Source: Aureobasidium sp. EXF-3400 (lineage: Eukaryota > Ascomycota > Dothideomycetes > Dothideales > Saccotheciaceae). From it: DNA of 64,000 bases. The DNA lies in NCBI GenBank assembly GCA_024195585.1, contig SWBL01000092.1:1-64000 (forward strand), in the 5' to 3' direction. The stretch's first letter is position 1. Each line of letters opens with the position of its first letter. Made by a program: the position numbers and the translations under genes. This document shows positions 1 to 12,965 of the stretch, one piece after another. The notes under the pieces were generated by a model. The model saw only the letters and a list, made by a program, of their open reading frames with translations. It ran no database searches and was not told the DNA's origin.

Positions 1-252
1 GGCATCCCGTCCGCTCTGCCATACATAAGCAGTTGAACGGCAGATTAGTACTACGGTGGGTGACCACGTGGGAATCCCTGCTGCTGTACGTTTTGCATCC
101 TTGTACGCCTTTTTTCTTTGTTAACTTGTTGCTCTCGACCGAAGTGGTGGTGGAAGCCGTCACTTAAGAATTGCGCAATTTAGAGAAAGTGACTGTCATT
201 TTATCATGGAAAACCTGAATTGCTAAAACGCCAGTACCTTGTTAAAAGAGCT

Positions 253-1664
253 TTAGTGGATCAATTTGAACTGCTTTGCGTACCAGGCCGAACCACCCAC
301 GAACGCCGTGATACCCGTCATCACGAGCAGCGAACCATAGCCAGATCCGAACGCATAAGGTGCGTTGGATCTCCAGTGGTCTGCCTCGACCAGGGCTTCA
401 CTCATGGGCCCCGAGACCACGGCACCGATTCCTTTGCCACAACTGAATAGCGAGATAATCATACCAGTCTCTGCGCCTGGGTATCCGTTCTCGCGGATTG
501 TCTTTGCCACGCCGGACCATGTTGTCGAGTAGCCTCCTGCGTAGACGCCGTAGAGGATCGCGAACACGAATAGCATAGGTTTGATGGTAGCGAAGGTCCA
601 GAAGACGAAGACGGCGACGACACTGCCAATACTACAGACCAGAATGCCCGTTGTAACATGACATCGGTCACCGAGATAGCCGATGAACATGGCTCCAACA
701 ATTTGTGCGCCATTGATCAGCGCAATGGCCAGTGTGCCATCGACAGCCGTGAACCCGACCGCCTGTGCGAATGAGGACAAGTAGACGCTGGGCAAGAAGA
801 ATCCTAATCCCTGGATGATGCTGGCGCTCTGCAAGATCCAGAAAGTTCTGCTTTTCAGGTATCCAAATTCAACTTTTTGTGGTCCAACGTTGGTATGGTG
901 TCGCACAGGTAGCCGTGGCTTCATGAAGAAAAGTGCTGGCGTGGTGAACACCACGGCAACAACAGCCCATGTTCTCAATGCAGTGCGGAAGCCATAAGTT
1001 CGGAGCACCCAATCCAGAGCAAAGGGAATGATGACACCTCCAGCGCCACAAGATGCACATATACATCCGAACGCGAAGTTACGCCTTAGCACGAACCACT
1101 CGTCCAGATATATGAATAGAGGGTAGTAGTGCATGGAGGCGCCGATGGCGTACATGACGCCTTGGGTTGCGATGAGTTGGCTTGTTGACTTTGCGAAAGA
1201 CGCGCCGATGAGGGAAGCTATCATTATAACAAAGCCAACAAAGATACTCGGTCTGCGATATCGAGGATTCATCTTCAAGGCGATGAACCAAAAGGGAGCT
1301 GACACATACATCAGACCCGTCGCTGTCGTACCAATGGCTGCAATGCTGGAACCATTGTCTGCAAAGTGTTGCTCGTAGTATGACTGGAAGACACCAAAAC
1401 TGAAAGGAAATCCTTGAATGTGTTGTCAGAAAACCAGAGTTGTGCAAAGGTCATGACAAACTCACCCCAAGAAACGGCCTCGAATATCACACAACTAGCC
1501 AGGAATAGCCATGCGTCTTTACCACCATCAGCTGGAGGAAGAGAAAAGACTTCACCATCTTCGGCTCTACCGAAAACATTCAAAGTCTCGAGATCCTGAT
1601 CATTCTCATTTCGTACAGCAATAGTTGAGAGCTCGATATCTCCAGTTCGGTCGTCGACACCCAT
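253..1664 (-). CDS. MFS transporter, monocarboxylate transporter (MCT)-like
   Basis: Likely a plasma-membrane transporter of the monocarboxylate-porter branch of the major facilitator superfamily; the substrate cannot be told. Exons run 1664-1466 and 1412-253, with a 53-bp intron (GTGAGT..CAAG) that joins the reading as WGFPFSFGVFQ, a stretch typical of fungal MCT-like proteins. The product is about 452 aa. A polar N-terminus of about 50 residues is followed by DGGKDAW, resembling the MCT signature before the first membrane segment, then about 12 hydrophobic segments and a short tail ending KLIH. The start at 1664 was chosen because it opens a hydrophilic N-terminus usual in this family; an in-frame open stretch continues upstream but looks unlike coding sequence. 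It lies in the same orientation as the GH49 gene behind it, so it might import products of that enzyme, which is inference only. Confidence 0.85.
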
Positions 1665-1992
1665 TCCTAATGAGATTCTTGATAGAAAAGTCGATTTTAA
1701 AGAAAGGCAGCACAAAAAAGAGTGGTTGAGCGAGGGTTGTTTTAACCCCGCGAGAAAATACATTTGGCTTTCCGCCCCGCCTTTCAACGCCGCGCCCTTC
1801 GGTCGATGAATCGATGACATCGCACTTACCCGTCGGAGAAGATAGTTTGTTTGCTTCTGCGAGACAGTGAGTCACTCCCATTCTTTGTACTGCTTACTTC
1901 TCAGACGAATCATTAGACGCCAGCGCATGTCAGAAACTCGTATCCCGCCATCGAACCATCGCCTCGAATTGGCAAGAACTTCCTCTCAAGCC
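1665..1992. other. Intergenic spacer, MFS promoter
   Basis: These 328 bp separate the MFS start codon from the GH49 stop codon; both genes are on the minus strand. It should hold the MFS promoter and the GH49 terminator. I see no strong TATA box or repeat in it. Confidence 0.5.
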
Positions 1993-3893
1993 TTACTCAA
2001 TCGTGACATCAAACGCAGGATCCCAGTAAAGTTGACCGGTCGTGCTTGCCGTATCGAGAGAGACTTTTTCGTCGCCAACATGGAAATTGCTGATGATAAA
2101 ACCATCGACACTGACATTGTTACCGCTGCCGTCGGTCATGGCAGGCATGAAGCTCTGCGAGATGCCGATATTCTGGTACCCGTCACAGCCGCCAAATTCT
2201 TCGATCCAAACATTCGAGATGGTGATATTGCTGAGGTTCTCTAAAGCATAGATCCGCATTAGAGGCCCAGAGATTCCTTCACTGCGGATGTTGGAGAAGA
2301 CGATGTTGCTGGCTGAGGAGTAGGTGTTGGCCGTGCTAGTGTTTGTAGCAGATGTGGATGCCGTAGAAGGATCATAGAGATTGTTACTTCCGATCAGGCC
2401 TGGGTTCGAGCCATTGCTATTCCAGCGGCTGTGAATGACGTTTATATTGTCCACTTGAATGTTGCTAATGTTCCGGGATGCCCAGCCAAACTGGATGATT
2501 GGTGCGGTAGAGCCTTTCTGCACTACGACATTCGACACAGTGACGTCCGAACTATATATTTTAATTGTGTCGTCATTACTGGATGCAAGTTGTCAGCTCG
2601 TCGTTGACATGCACCTCAGGCGTCAGTGTGCGCTGCTTACGTGTGATAGAATATGTCCTGGAAGACGCTCCCTGAATATGCTTGCATACCGTCTGTTTGT
2701 CCGAAGAACCCTCCCACTTGTTTATAGTCGGTACACAAGACAGAGAAAGCTGATGTGTCACCGTACCAATCCATACTGTTGAATGGAGGGCTATTGACGG
2801 TTGGTCCATCGACTATCCATGTCGTCTTCTGCCCATCAGGTACTGTGCCCTTCCACATCCGTAAAGGCGACGCGTCCACATTATGGTTTTCGAAACCATA
2901 TGTTGGATCTGCTTGATACACATACTCTTCGCCAGAAAGTACACCATGCCCTGTGGCTTTGATGAGCGAGGAGGTAGTGTGATACTCCACAGCGCCTTTT
3001 ACATAAGCTCCTGGTGCAAAGTAGAGCCAATCGACTGTTGCGCTGAGATTCAAGTAATCCGTAGCAGTGGCGTAGTACACGCCGGCCTTGAAGAAGACAG
3101 TGTTGGCTTCGGTCGTGTTGAGTCCGGATATGCGACCTTCATCCACGACCAATACATTCTCTGAGGTCTCATCGGGAATCAGAGACTCATCCTCGAATGG
3201 GCTGGCAAAGATAAGCAGTGAATCGAGAGGCTCCACAGCTATCAACGGCATAGAGTCGTCAATCTCCTCAACATAGTATGGCCCATTTGCGGTAGTATCT
3301 TGTACGTAGGAGCAAGACGGACTGCTACAACCATCGTGGAATTCGTAGAGATTATCATTGAACTCAACCGAAAACTTAGTGCCCCTACCCTGTTCGTCAT
3401 ACGGTACTAAGATGAACAAATCACCGTTCGCGACAGAAGTAGTGAGGTTGAGGTTGGTGGGTCTGATAACGAAGCTATCAGTTTCGATGCTGAAGCCATC
3501 AAGCCGGTGCACCTTCACCCAAGCATCTGCTGAGAAGAGAAACGAGGTCCAAGCCATAGTCATGCCGATGGCTTCCTCGATAGTGATACCATCGTTCGCA
3601 GTGGTTGTTGAGGTCGGGTCATTCGGAATCAGGATATTTCCCTGGCCGTTGCGTGGGATTGTCTCATAGACGAAAGAGTCGTAATAGGTCTGATCCACAG
3701 AGTTGGTAACTTGGATAGAATATAGATGGCTTTGGCGCACAGAAGCTGGCTGAACAGGTGATCGGGTGATTTCACCGACGTCGTGCCACCAAGTTTGAAG
3801 TTTAGAGTTGCTAATGGTGCTGTTGACATTGGAAGTAGCGCATGCGATTGCGATACCAGTGAGAAAAATCACAATTTTCGACAGGCCCCACAT
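1993..3893 (-). CDS. Secreted glycoside hydrolase family 49 (dextranase/isopullulanase type)
   Basis: GH49 enzymes are secreted inverting hydrolases of dextran (endo-1,6) or pullulan (isopullulanase). Exons are 3893-2641 and 2578-1993, with a 62-bp intron (GTAAGC..CAG); the product is about 612 aa, a normal family length. It begins with a hydrophobic signal peptide (residues 1 to about 20), followed by the N-terminal GH49 domain (TWWHD, VRQSHLY, YYDSFVY motifs) and a right-handed beta-helix. The three family catalytic aspartates are visible as D401 (QTDG) and D420-D421 (NDD). Their spacing of 19 and 20 residues equals that of D376, D395 and D396 in Penicillium dextranase, so the active site looks intact; the last pair is rebuilt across the splice junction. 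Motifs do not separate dextranase from isopullulanase. The gene is divergent from the alpha-glucan synthase, which favours an alpha-glucan substrate (inference). Confidence 0.92.
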
Positions 3894-5534
3894 CCCTGAT
3901 ACGTCAGATTGGTCTATTCGACGAGCGGCGCGGTCCTGCAAATCCTTCCGTGAGTGTGTGAAGAGCAGGTGAATTAACAGAAGGTGTGATAGCTTTGTTG
4001 ATGATAAGAGACCAGAGCTGGCGACCGCTATATAGTCAACATAAACAGCCCACCGCTACCTACGTAACACCGTGAGTTGCTTTTCTTATTGATCATCCAA
4101 GGAAGCGCGAGCTGAACAGTACGTCGAAGTGGATGCCCTACGCAGATCGTTAAACGGTGATAATAGAGGGCATACTTATGGCTTCAGCTGTAGAAGACGG
4201 AGAGATATTATGGGACCGCTGTAGACTTCGCTTGCCAAGTCCAGATTAGAAAGCTGTAAGATCTTGCCTTGTACAGGATTAGACGGTTTATTCCCGGTCA
4301 AAATATCGTCGAGCAGTCGGTCCTAATGGACTTGAAGACCGCGACGGTGTGCATCTAACGGTTGCAGTGAGAACAATCGGCAGTGAGCAAAACGGGCAAT
4401 TTGATGGAAAGCTTAACCGAGAGGAGCACTTCCGAGAACGCCTCTCGGCACGTCTCTTCCACGAATTTGAGGTGCGTGAGTGAGGTACCCCGATAGGCTT
4501 CATAACGTGAAGGAAGCTTGTCTCAGTAAACATTTGCAGTTTGATGCTTGTCACAGAATAAACATCTTGGAAAGAGTGGCCACGAATGTGTTAAATTGTG
4601 ACAAAGTGGACAAACACGCCAAGCCTGGGGCATCGACCTGTTGAGGCGTGTCGCGAAATGCATCTCTTCATTCTGATCATCCATGACTTTTATTTTCGAT
4701 AACTATAGACGAGCGAGCCAACCGTGTCAGTTGCGGCGACATCATCCGATACGAGTAATGGCACTTTACGGAGCGTTTGAAAATTGCCATGCCTCGTAAC
4801 CAAGTCGAGCCGCTGTAAACGTTTTCGACGTCGCCACGCGAGTCCGGGAATGCGAGTGCATCACTGCAACCAGTTCATGCCATGTGGTTTGAACGACAGT
4901 TCAAGTCTTTGGACGACCACCACACTCCTGACCGGAAATATCATCTCGAGAACCCATCCGTTGTCGATGTTTGCCCGTACGGGAGGGAGTGTATGCCTCT
5001 GCCCAGGAACCATGTCCAAGCACCACCTCCCTAGCAAGGCCGAGGTGAGTACTCCCTGAAGTGCTTGACTCAAGGCTTTCTGAAAGCATCGACTTTGTCT
5101 GAGGCTCCCCTTGGTATCCCAAAAGTTTGTTCTTGTCCTTCAACCCTTTGTAGTAACCGTTCGAGATTTCTATATGGCTCTAAAGTTTGAACCAGAAAAG
5201 ACGACTGGGAATACGAGACCAGTCGCTTACCGAGGTGCCGGGCACACATCTGTTCAAACGTGCAGAACATAAGGTGATGCTGGCAGTTGACCAGTATGCT
5301 AGAGAGAGCTCAACAAATACTCCAGGCAATAGTGCCTATTGAAGGCAGAATACAGTTTCTTCCAGCTCTTTGATGAAAACAATTGAACAACATGATTATG
5401 CATAGGTATATATGGACTGAAACAGCGTACCTTGCCATGGCTGAGCAATCTTCGGCACCTGTGGCCAGCATCTCTTATCTGTCTTTCCGTCCCCTTAATC
5501 TTGATCTTGATCTCTAGCTTGGGCGCTCTTCCTA
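3894..5534. promoter_or_regulatory. Shared divergent promoter region, GH49 gene and alpha-glucan synthase
   Basis: This 1.64-kb spacer lies between two divergent start codons. A TATATA stretch at 4029-4034 is about 136 bp upstream of the GH49 start, and TATATAT at 5407-5413 is about 122 bp upstream of the synthase start. Small open frames inside it have no recognisable protein character. No siderophore-type GATA consensus was seen here. Confidence 0.55.
5407..5413 (+). promoter_or_regulatory. Candidate TATA box of the alpha-glucan synthase
   Basis: TATATAT lies about 122 bp upstream of the ATG at 5535. It is a plausible core promoter element by position only. Confidence 0.4.
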
Positions 5535-8500
5535 ATGGCTTCCTTTACAAACAAGTGCATCACATTCCTTTGTTCTTGTCTAGCACTCTACTCTTCTCTA
5601 TCACAAGCTCTCAGCTGGTCTGCGGAGTATGTGGAATGGAATCTCAATCAAAATGAGAGCGCAAACGGACCACTCGAGTATTGGGGTGAATGGAAGGAGC
5701 ATCCGAAGACACCTTCTCCTTCTAACTGGAGAATACCTTTTTACATGCTAACGCTGGATCGTTACGTGGATGGACAACCTACTAACAACGATGCCAACGG
5801 CACAGTCTTCGAACATGACGATTGGTCTACAAATCAGTTCCGATTTGGCGGAGATGCCATAGGCTTGATGAACAATCTGGACTGGATCCAAGATCTTGGT
5901 ATCAAGGTAAGCACATTCATCTCTTGCTCTCTTCTCGTTGCCTTTCCACTTCTATCCTTTCGGCATTGTATCTGACTGGACCCCGCAGGCTATCTACTTC
6001 TCCGGCTCACCCTTTATTAATCAGCCATGGGCTTCCGATGGATTCGGACCACTCGACTTTACGTTGCTCGATGCACACCATGGAACAATTACCGAATGGC
6101 GCCAACTGATCGAAGAGCTGCACCGTCGCGGAATGTATGCAGTCATGGAGAACACAATTGGTACCATGGGAGATTTGCTAGCATTCGAAGGATACGAGAA
6201 CGAGACTACTCCGTTCAGTGCACTTGAGTACGACACACTCTGGAAAAGCAGTCGAAGATACCTCGACTTTGAGGTCAATAATGAAATACTCGAAGACTGT
6301 CAATACCCAGTATTCTACGGCGACGACGGATTTCCAGTCAATTCGTCAATCATGAGCGCTTTTGACGGTCAATGCCGGAAATCTGATTTCGATCAGTATG
6401 GTGATATGAAGGGAGTGTACGTTGCCTTCACCACCTAATCCTACAAACCATGCTGACATCTTTACTCCAGAGGCTACGTTCCTCCCTACCAAAGTCAACT
6501 CTCGAAGTTCGCCAGTGTTCAAGATCGCCTCAGACTATGGAAGCATGATGTCCTCGAGAAAGTCAAGCACTTCAGCTGCATGCAAATTGCCATGCTAGAC
6601 ATAGACGGATTTCGCGTCGATAAAGCACTCCAGACTCCCGTTGATGCGCTGGCTGAATGGGCTACATATCAGCGCGACTGTGCTCGTCAATATGGCAAAG
6701 AGAACTTCCTCATCACTGGCGAAGTCGTTGGAGAGCTGAAGTTCTCGTCTGTCTTCTTTGGCCGAGGCAAATCTCCTGATACTTATTTTGATACCGAGCT
6801 CGATGGTCAAAATGCTACCGGACATACCGAAGGCTACATTTGTGAGTTTGGTAACAACGCGCTCGACTCCACGAACTTCCACTATCCGACATACGTGAGT
6901 TAAGAACATTAGTTGCAATTAATATTCTCGCTAACCAACAAAAGGGCGCGTTGACCAGATTTCTTGGACTCGACGGCGATATTGGTTTTGAAGGCGTCGA
7001 CTTCGCCCAACACTGGAACAGTTATTTGTTGACTGACGATTTTGTGAACGCCAACACTGGTCTTTTCGATCCTCGCCACATGTTTGGTACCACAAACCAA
7101 GGTATGTTGCCTTTATTCTTTCTGCGTTTGCTCATCAGAACAACCGTTCTGTATCCTTTCTCCCTCACTCCATATTATGACCTATTTTCATTCTGTAAGA
7201 GTAATACAGAGCTAATCATATGATGCTCAGACGTTTTCAGATGGCCATCTCTCGTTAACGGAACTCAAAGACAGGTTCTTGGGTTCTTCATCACCTTCTT
7301 GGAAATGCCTGGTATCCCCGAGTTGATCTGGGGAGACGAAGTCGAATACAAGGTTCTGGAAAACCTTGCTGCCGATTACATTTTTGGCAGACAACCCATG
7401 GCTTCATCGACTGCCTGGCAAATGCACGCGTGTTACAAAGTGGGCGCTGCGGGTAACGGTTATTACGATATGCCCTTTGGCGATGCTCTGACAGCTTGCG
7501 AAGACGATTCAGTCAGTCTCGATCAGAGGAACGCTGCTCATCCTCTGAGAAACTTGATCAAGCGTATGTTTGAGTTACGTACCGTCTACCCCGTCCTGAA
7601 CGATGGATTCAGTCTACAGACGCTCTTCTTCGACACACACGACGTATTTCTCCCTCATAGCGGCCTTCTGCCAACGCCTCTCGGGATTTGGAGCGTTTAT
7701 CGCGGTCGTACGCCTGACATCCAGGACTTTTCTGGCGAAGGAATGGGCAACCAAGGTATCTGGCTACTGTATTCGAACCAGAACGAGACAGTAAACTACT
7801 CGTACGATTGTAGCAACTCTTCTGGCTCTCTCGTTGCACCATTCCCAGAAGGCACAACCATCAAGAACTTGTTCTATCCTTACCAAGAGTACACCCTGAA
7901 CTCGTCTACCGCGAGGCTCGGGATCGAGGCGTCAGATGAGATCAATGGCTGTTTGCCTGGCATTGAGCTCGAACCGTGGGGATGGCGAGCATTCGTTCCG
8001 ATCGACATGTTTGTCGCAGGTGCTCCGGTCATCACTGGCGCCATACCTCGTCACGATGCTAGAATCGAGACTACAGTAGACCTGGACGCTACAGTCACTG
8101 TCCCTGTCACATTGCTATTCAGCCGGGAGATGAATTGCAGCTCAATCTTGGACTCAATCAGCGTCAGATCCACGACACAGACAGGCATCACGCCATACTT
8201 TGAACCGTCCAGCGTCTCATGCAAGAACATCACCGCAGACGGTTCTCAGCGCTTTGTCGGAGAGACACTGTCCACTTTCGAGTGGTCTGCAAACCTGGCA
8301 AACGTTAGCCATGGCGTGCACACTTACACTGTAAGTAACGCAACCAGTGTTGAAGGGACTGCCTTCACAAATACCAATGACCGCTTCATGCTCCGAGTGG
8401 GCCGCAGAGACAATCCAGTGGTCTTCACCAGTGCTAATTACACCACTGGCCTTATTGAACGCAATCCCACAACAAGTGCATTGGAACTGACGCCGAAAGC

Positions 8501-11500
8501 CGCTGGTGCCTCACTCTGGCGATACTCCACAAACTACGGATCGAGTTGGTCAAACTGGACAACCTATACTGGTGAGACGGCTACCGTCGAGGAGCAAACC
8601 TGGTCTGGTACCAATGCTCAGAAGTGGACGGGTGTACATGTTATGACTCAGTATTGGTCAGAGCTTCTAGGATCTACGGAACACATCCAACATTCGGATC
8701 TGGAAGCCGATGCCCCCAAACGATGGCCGCATGTGCATGTCCAAGGACCCTGGAACCAGTACGGCTATGACGGCGGTCTTGACGACAAGATGCATCAAGA
8801 TTCGGCAGGCATCTGGAACTTCGATCTCTCCTCTGAATGGAACACATCCGTCCTACTGAACGTATGGGGAATGAACCGTGACGGGTTTCCTGATAAGTCA
8901 AAAGCGTTTGGAGACGTCGACGGCGACAATGTGCTTGACTGGGTCCCACCAGACAGTCTGTCCTTCAATCAAATCAACATATCAGCACCCCATTGGCCAT
9001 ACACCGCAGTGAGAATCGCGGTCAACGATGGCTCTATGCGCTACACCATAACTCCAACCGGTTCTGCACAGAGACAGCTTGCGTTGTATATTCTGCTTGC
9101 CGTTCTACCACTCATGACCGCCTGCTTGGCAGTCGCAATTTACCACGGCTCGTTCTATCGCTTGAAGTACAACTCGATCGGTCTTACGAAGCGAAGCTAT
9201 CCTTTCCATCAGTTCCAAAAGAAGAGGAGTGTCTCCGATATTCTGCCACTGTCCTTCAAGCGGGCCTCGGAAAAGCAGAGCGTCTCAGATGATGCCGAAG
9301 CCAGCCGAGGTGTCGTGGCCACCACTGAAACCTCCAGAACAATCTTGATTGCCACAATGGAGTACGCCATCATGGATGAATGGGACATCTCGATCAAGAT
9401 TGGAGGGTTGGGTGTAATGTCATCGCTCATGGCGAAACACCTTACTCACCATAATCTCATCTGGGTTGTACCTTGCGTTGGTGATGTTGTGTATCCTATT
9501 GATAGGGTCATAGATCCCATCCAGATCACGATCATGGGCAAGCAATACATGATCGACTGTCAAATTCATGTCGTAGGCAAGATCACGTATGTTCTGCTTG
9601 ATGCGCCGCTGTTTCGGCAACAAACGAAGAAAGAACCATATCCAGCTCGCATGGACGACCTTGATAGCGCCATCTATTATTCGGCTTGGAATTCATGCAT
9701 TGCTGAAGTGATAAGACGCCATCCCGAGATCGACATCTACCACATCAACGATTATCATGGCGCGGTTGCACCACTGCACCTTCTCCCTCGGGTCATCCCT
9801 GTCTGCTTGTCACTTCACAACGCAGAGTTCCAAGGCTTGTGGTCTATCTCGACTCCACAAAAAATGCAGGAGATGAGCGACGTGTTTAACTTGGACAAGT
9901 CGATGATACGCAAATACGTGCAATTCGGCGACAACTTCAATCTATTGCACGCTGGAACCAGCTATCTGCGAATCCATCAAAAAGGCTTTGGAGCGGTGGG
10001 AGTTTCGAAAAAGTACGGGGCTCGGTCATTCGCACGCTACCCTATCTTCTGGGGGCTTCCCAAAGTTGGGATACTACCAAATCCTGATCCGTCCGATGTA
10101 GAGCACTTCGATAAGTGTCTTCCGGATCCGAATGTCACCATCGATCAGGAGTACGAAGCATCTCGCGGTACGGCGCGCAAACAAGCACAGCAATGGGCCA
10201 GCCTCCAAGTCGACGAAACAGCTGAGCTGTTTGTGTTTGTTGGAAGGTGGAGCATGCAAAAAGGTATCGACCTGATTGCGGATGTTTTCCCTAGGGTGCT
10301 CGAAGACAATCCGAAGGCCCAATTGATCTGTGTGGGTCCAGTCATCGATCTGTACGGCAAGTTTGCTGCCCTCAAACTTGATTGCCTCATGAAAAAGTAT
10401 CCTGGCCGGGTTTATTCGAAGCCAATGTTCGTCTACGTACCACCATTCGTTCACGCCGGTGCAGAGTGGGCTCTCATACCTTCCCGCGATGAACCTTTCG
10501 GTCTAGTCTCTGTCGAGTTTGGTCGCAAAGGAGCACTTGGCATTGGAGCCAGAGTTGGAGGCCTCGGCCAAATGCCTGGCTGGTGGTTCTCAGTCGAATC
10601 ATCGGGTACCAAGCACATGTTGACCCAATTCAAGATGGTTATCGATGGCGCATTGAAGTCGACTCATGAGACAAGAGCTCTTATGAGAGCCAGGTCCAAA
10701 AACCAAAGGTTTCCAGTCGCTCAGTGGGTGGAAGATCTCGAGATCCTCCAGACGAAGGCCATCAAGATCAACAATAAAGTCCAAGCTGGTTCAACTTCCG
10801 TTTCGAGCACTCCAATGAGCTCGCCGCCTCGTTCACGAGTCCCGTCTTGTGTGACATCGCCAGCAGCCTCAAGATCTCCATCACCTACACTTCAAGAAGC
10901 GACACGGCCCCCGCTTCGGCGCCGACTGTCCAGTCTCTTGTACCCTGCTCATCCCTCGGCAGAGCAATATACGCCCTTCCGTCGCCGACTATCGTCTCTT
11001 TTTCCAATGTCACGCCGTACGCCGTTCTCAGACTCGAATCCTGACGCCGGTATAGTTGGAGAGGAAGACGAATCTAGAGACGAGGTCGGTGTGCTGCCCC
11101 AGTCTCCTACAAAGAGTCGCCAAGGTACAGCTGCTAGCTTGCACGATCCTATGTCACAGACCCTTTTCAATCTTAGCTTCGTTTTCTCAGAGAAGCCGAG
11201 TCTGCCAGGCGAGATCACAAGACCTACACTTGCTCATTACAGACGTACATCTACGCTTAGTGTCGATGAGGTCGTAGGCGCGAAGACTGACTTCAACCTT
11301 CAGAACGTTGACCAGTCATTCACCGACTCTCAGCTCGATTATTACCGTATCTACGAGAAGATGCTCGGTTCTTTGACTGCAAAAAGCTCCGAGGGCAAGC
11401 TTTGCATCGAAACCTTCTTACATCTGGCAGAGAAGAACTGGTACCACAGATTTGGCGAGGCCAAGCTGGGTCGAGCTGTAGTTTCTCCACCAGATGTGAG

Positions 11501-12965
11501 CAGCAAGAAGTTCGGATTCAAGGCTGTATCTGTCACGGTTCGTGAGGCTCCTTCCATCAGCGATAGCGGCCGAACGGACAGTGTGGGTGCTAGCTCTCAG
11601 ACGAGCGCAGAACAATTCTTCACCAACGCGAACTACCAGGTCCCGACTGGCGTCTCCAGATTGTTGATGTCGAAGCTGCCATATATTGCCCCTGACTGGC
11701 CGTTGTACGCCTATCTTCTCGCATTCGGACAAATCATCGCTATCAACAGTCATCAAATCACCATCATCACTGGAGCACAGGGTGAAAACGCGACCAAGCT
11801 ATATGTAGTGGCTTCGATATACTTGATAGGATCGCTCTTCTGGTGGCTGATGGTTCGTAGACTGGCGTCCCGATTCGCGCTTTCCCTGCCTTTCCTGTTC
11901 TACGGATTGGCATTCTTCTTGGTTGGTGTCGCACCATACGGGGCGACACCAAACAGCCGCGGGTGGATTCAAAATGTCTCAAGTGGGTTCTACTCGTTTG
12001 CATCTGCTTCCGGATCTTTATACTTTGCCCTGAACTTCGCAAGTGAGGGTGGAGTACCCATCCAAACGATGATTTTCAGAGCCACTGTTGTTCAAGGCGT
12101 GCAGCAGCTCTGGGTAGCTGCGCTGTGGGCCTGGGGAACAACGATGAGCTCTCACCACACAGCTAAATTCACCGACACCATCATGAATTCAAGGACACTT
12201 CTGGCTATTATGGCACCGATCGCTCTCCTGTTCATGGTCATTGGTCTGGTCCTTCTTTTCGGTTTACCTGAATACTACCGTAATGCGCCAGGAAAATCCC
12301 CATCATTCTATACCAGCATGTGGAAGCGCAGGACAGTCATGTGGTTTTTTGTCGCCATCATCGTCCAAAATTATTGGCTCTCCGCGCCCACAGGACGTAA
12401 CTGGCAATATCTCTTCAGCAGTACTCAAGCTCCGGTCTGGATTATCGTTCTTTTGCTGCTTCTTTTCTTCATCGTCATCTGGTGTGCTGCTCTTTACACA
12501 CTTTCGCGCTTCTCTGAGCACCACTCTTGGTTTTTGCCTATCTTTGGTGCTGGCCTTGGTGCTCCGCGTTGGTGTCAGATGCTCTGGAGCACATCTGGTA
12601 TGGGCCTTTATCTACCATGGGGCTCGGCCGTCGGCAGTGCGATTGCTGGAAGATCTCTATGGCTATGGCTTGGTGTCCTGGATGCTCTGAATGGTGTGGG
12701 TATTGGTACCATGCTTCTCCAGACTCTTACGCGCCATCATGTCGCGGTCACTTTGACCGCTGCCCAAGTTTTGGGTTCAGCCGCCACAATTGCAGCTCGT
12801 GCATCAGCACCTGATGCAACAGGACCTGGCTCGGTGTTCCCGAATCTGGTCGTAAGCTTGAGCGGACTGGGTGCCTGGGAATTCTGGGTCGCACTCTTGT
12901 TCCAGATGATCCTGCCTTGTGGATTCCTTATGTTCTTCCGTAACGAACAATTGTTCAAGCCTTGA
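5535..12965 (+). CDS. ags: Alpha-1,3-glucan synthase
   Basis: This large multidomain membrane enzyme makes cell-wall alpha-1,3-glucan. Five exons: 5535-5906, 5989-6416, 6471-6894, 6945-7101 and 7231-12965. All junctions keep frame and give about 2,371 aa, the usual family length. A signal peptide (residues 1 to about 24) precedes an extracellular amylase-like domain with DGFRVDKA (nucleophile D317) and ITGE (E351). A membrane segment near 1070-1090 is followed by the cytosolic glycogen-synthase-type GT5 domain, with KIGGLG (from residue 1183) and the EX7E motif in DEPFGLVSVE (from residue 1548). A Ser/Arg/Pro-rich linker leads to a multi-spanning C-terminal domain (about 1947-2371) thought to form the export pore. 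All catalytic landmarks are present. In Aureobasidium one such synthase has been linked to pullulan; whether this copy is that one cannot be read from sequence. Confidence 0.96.
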
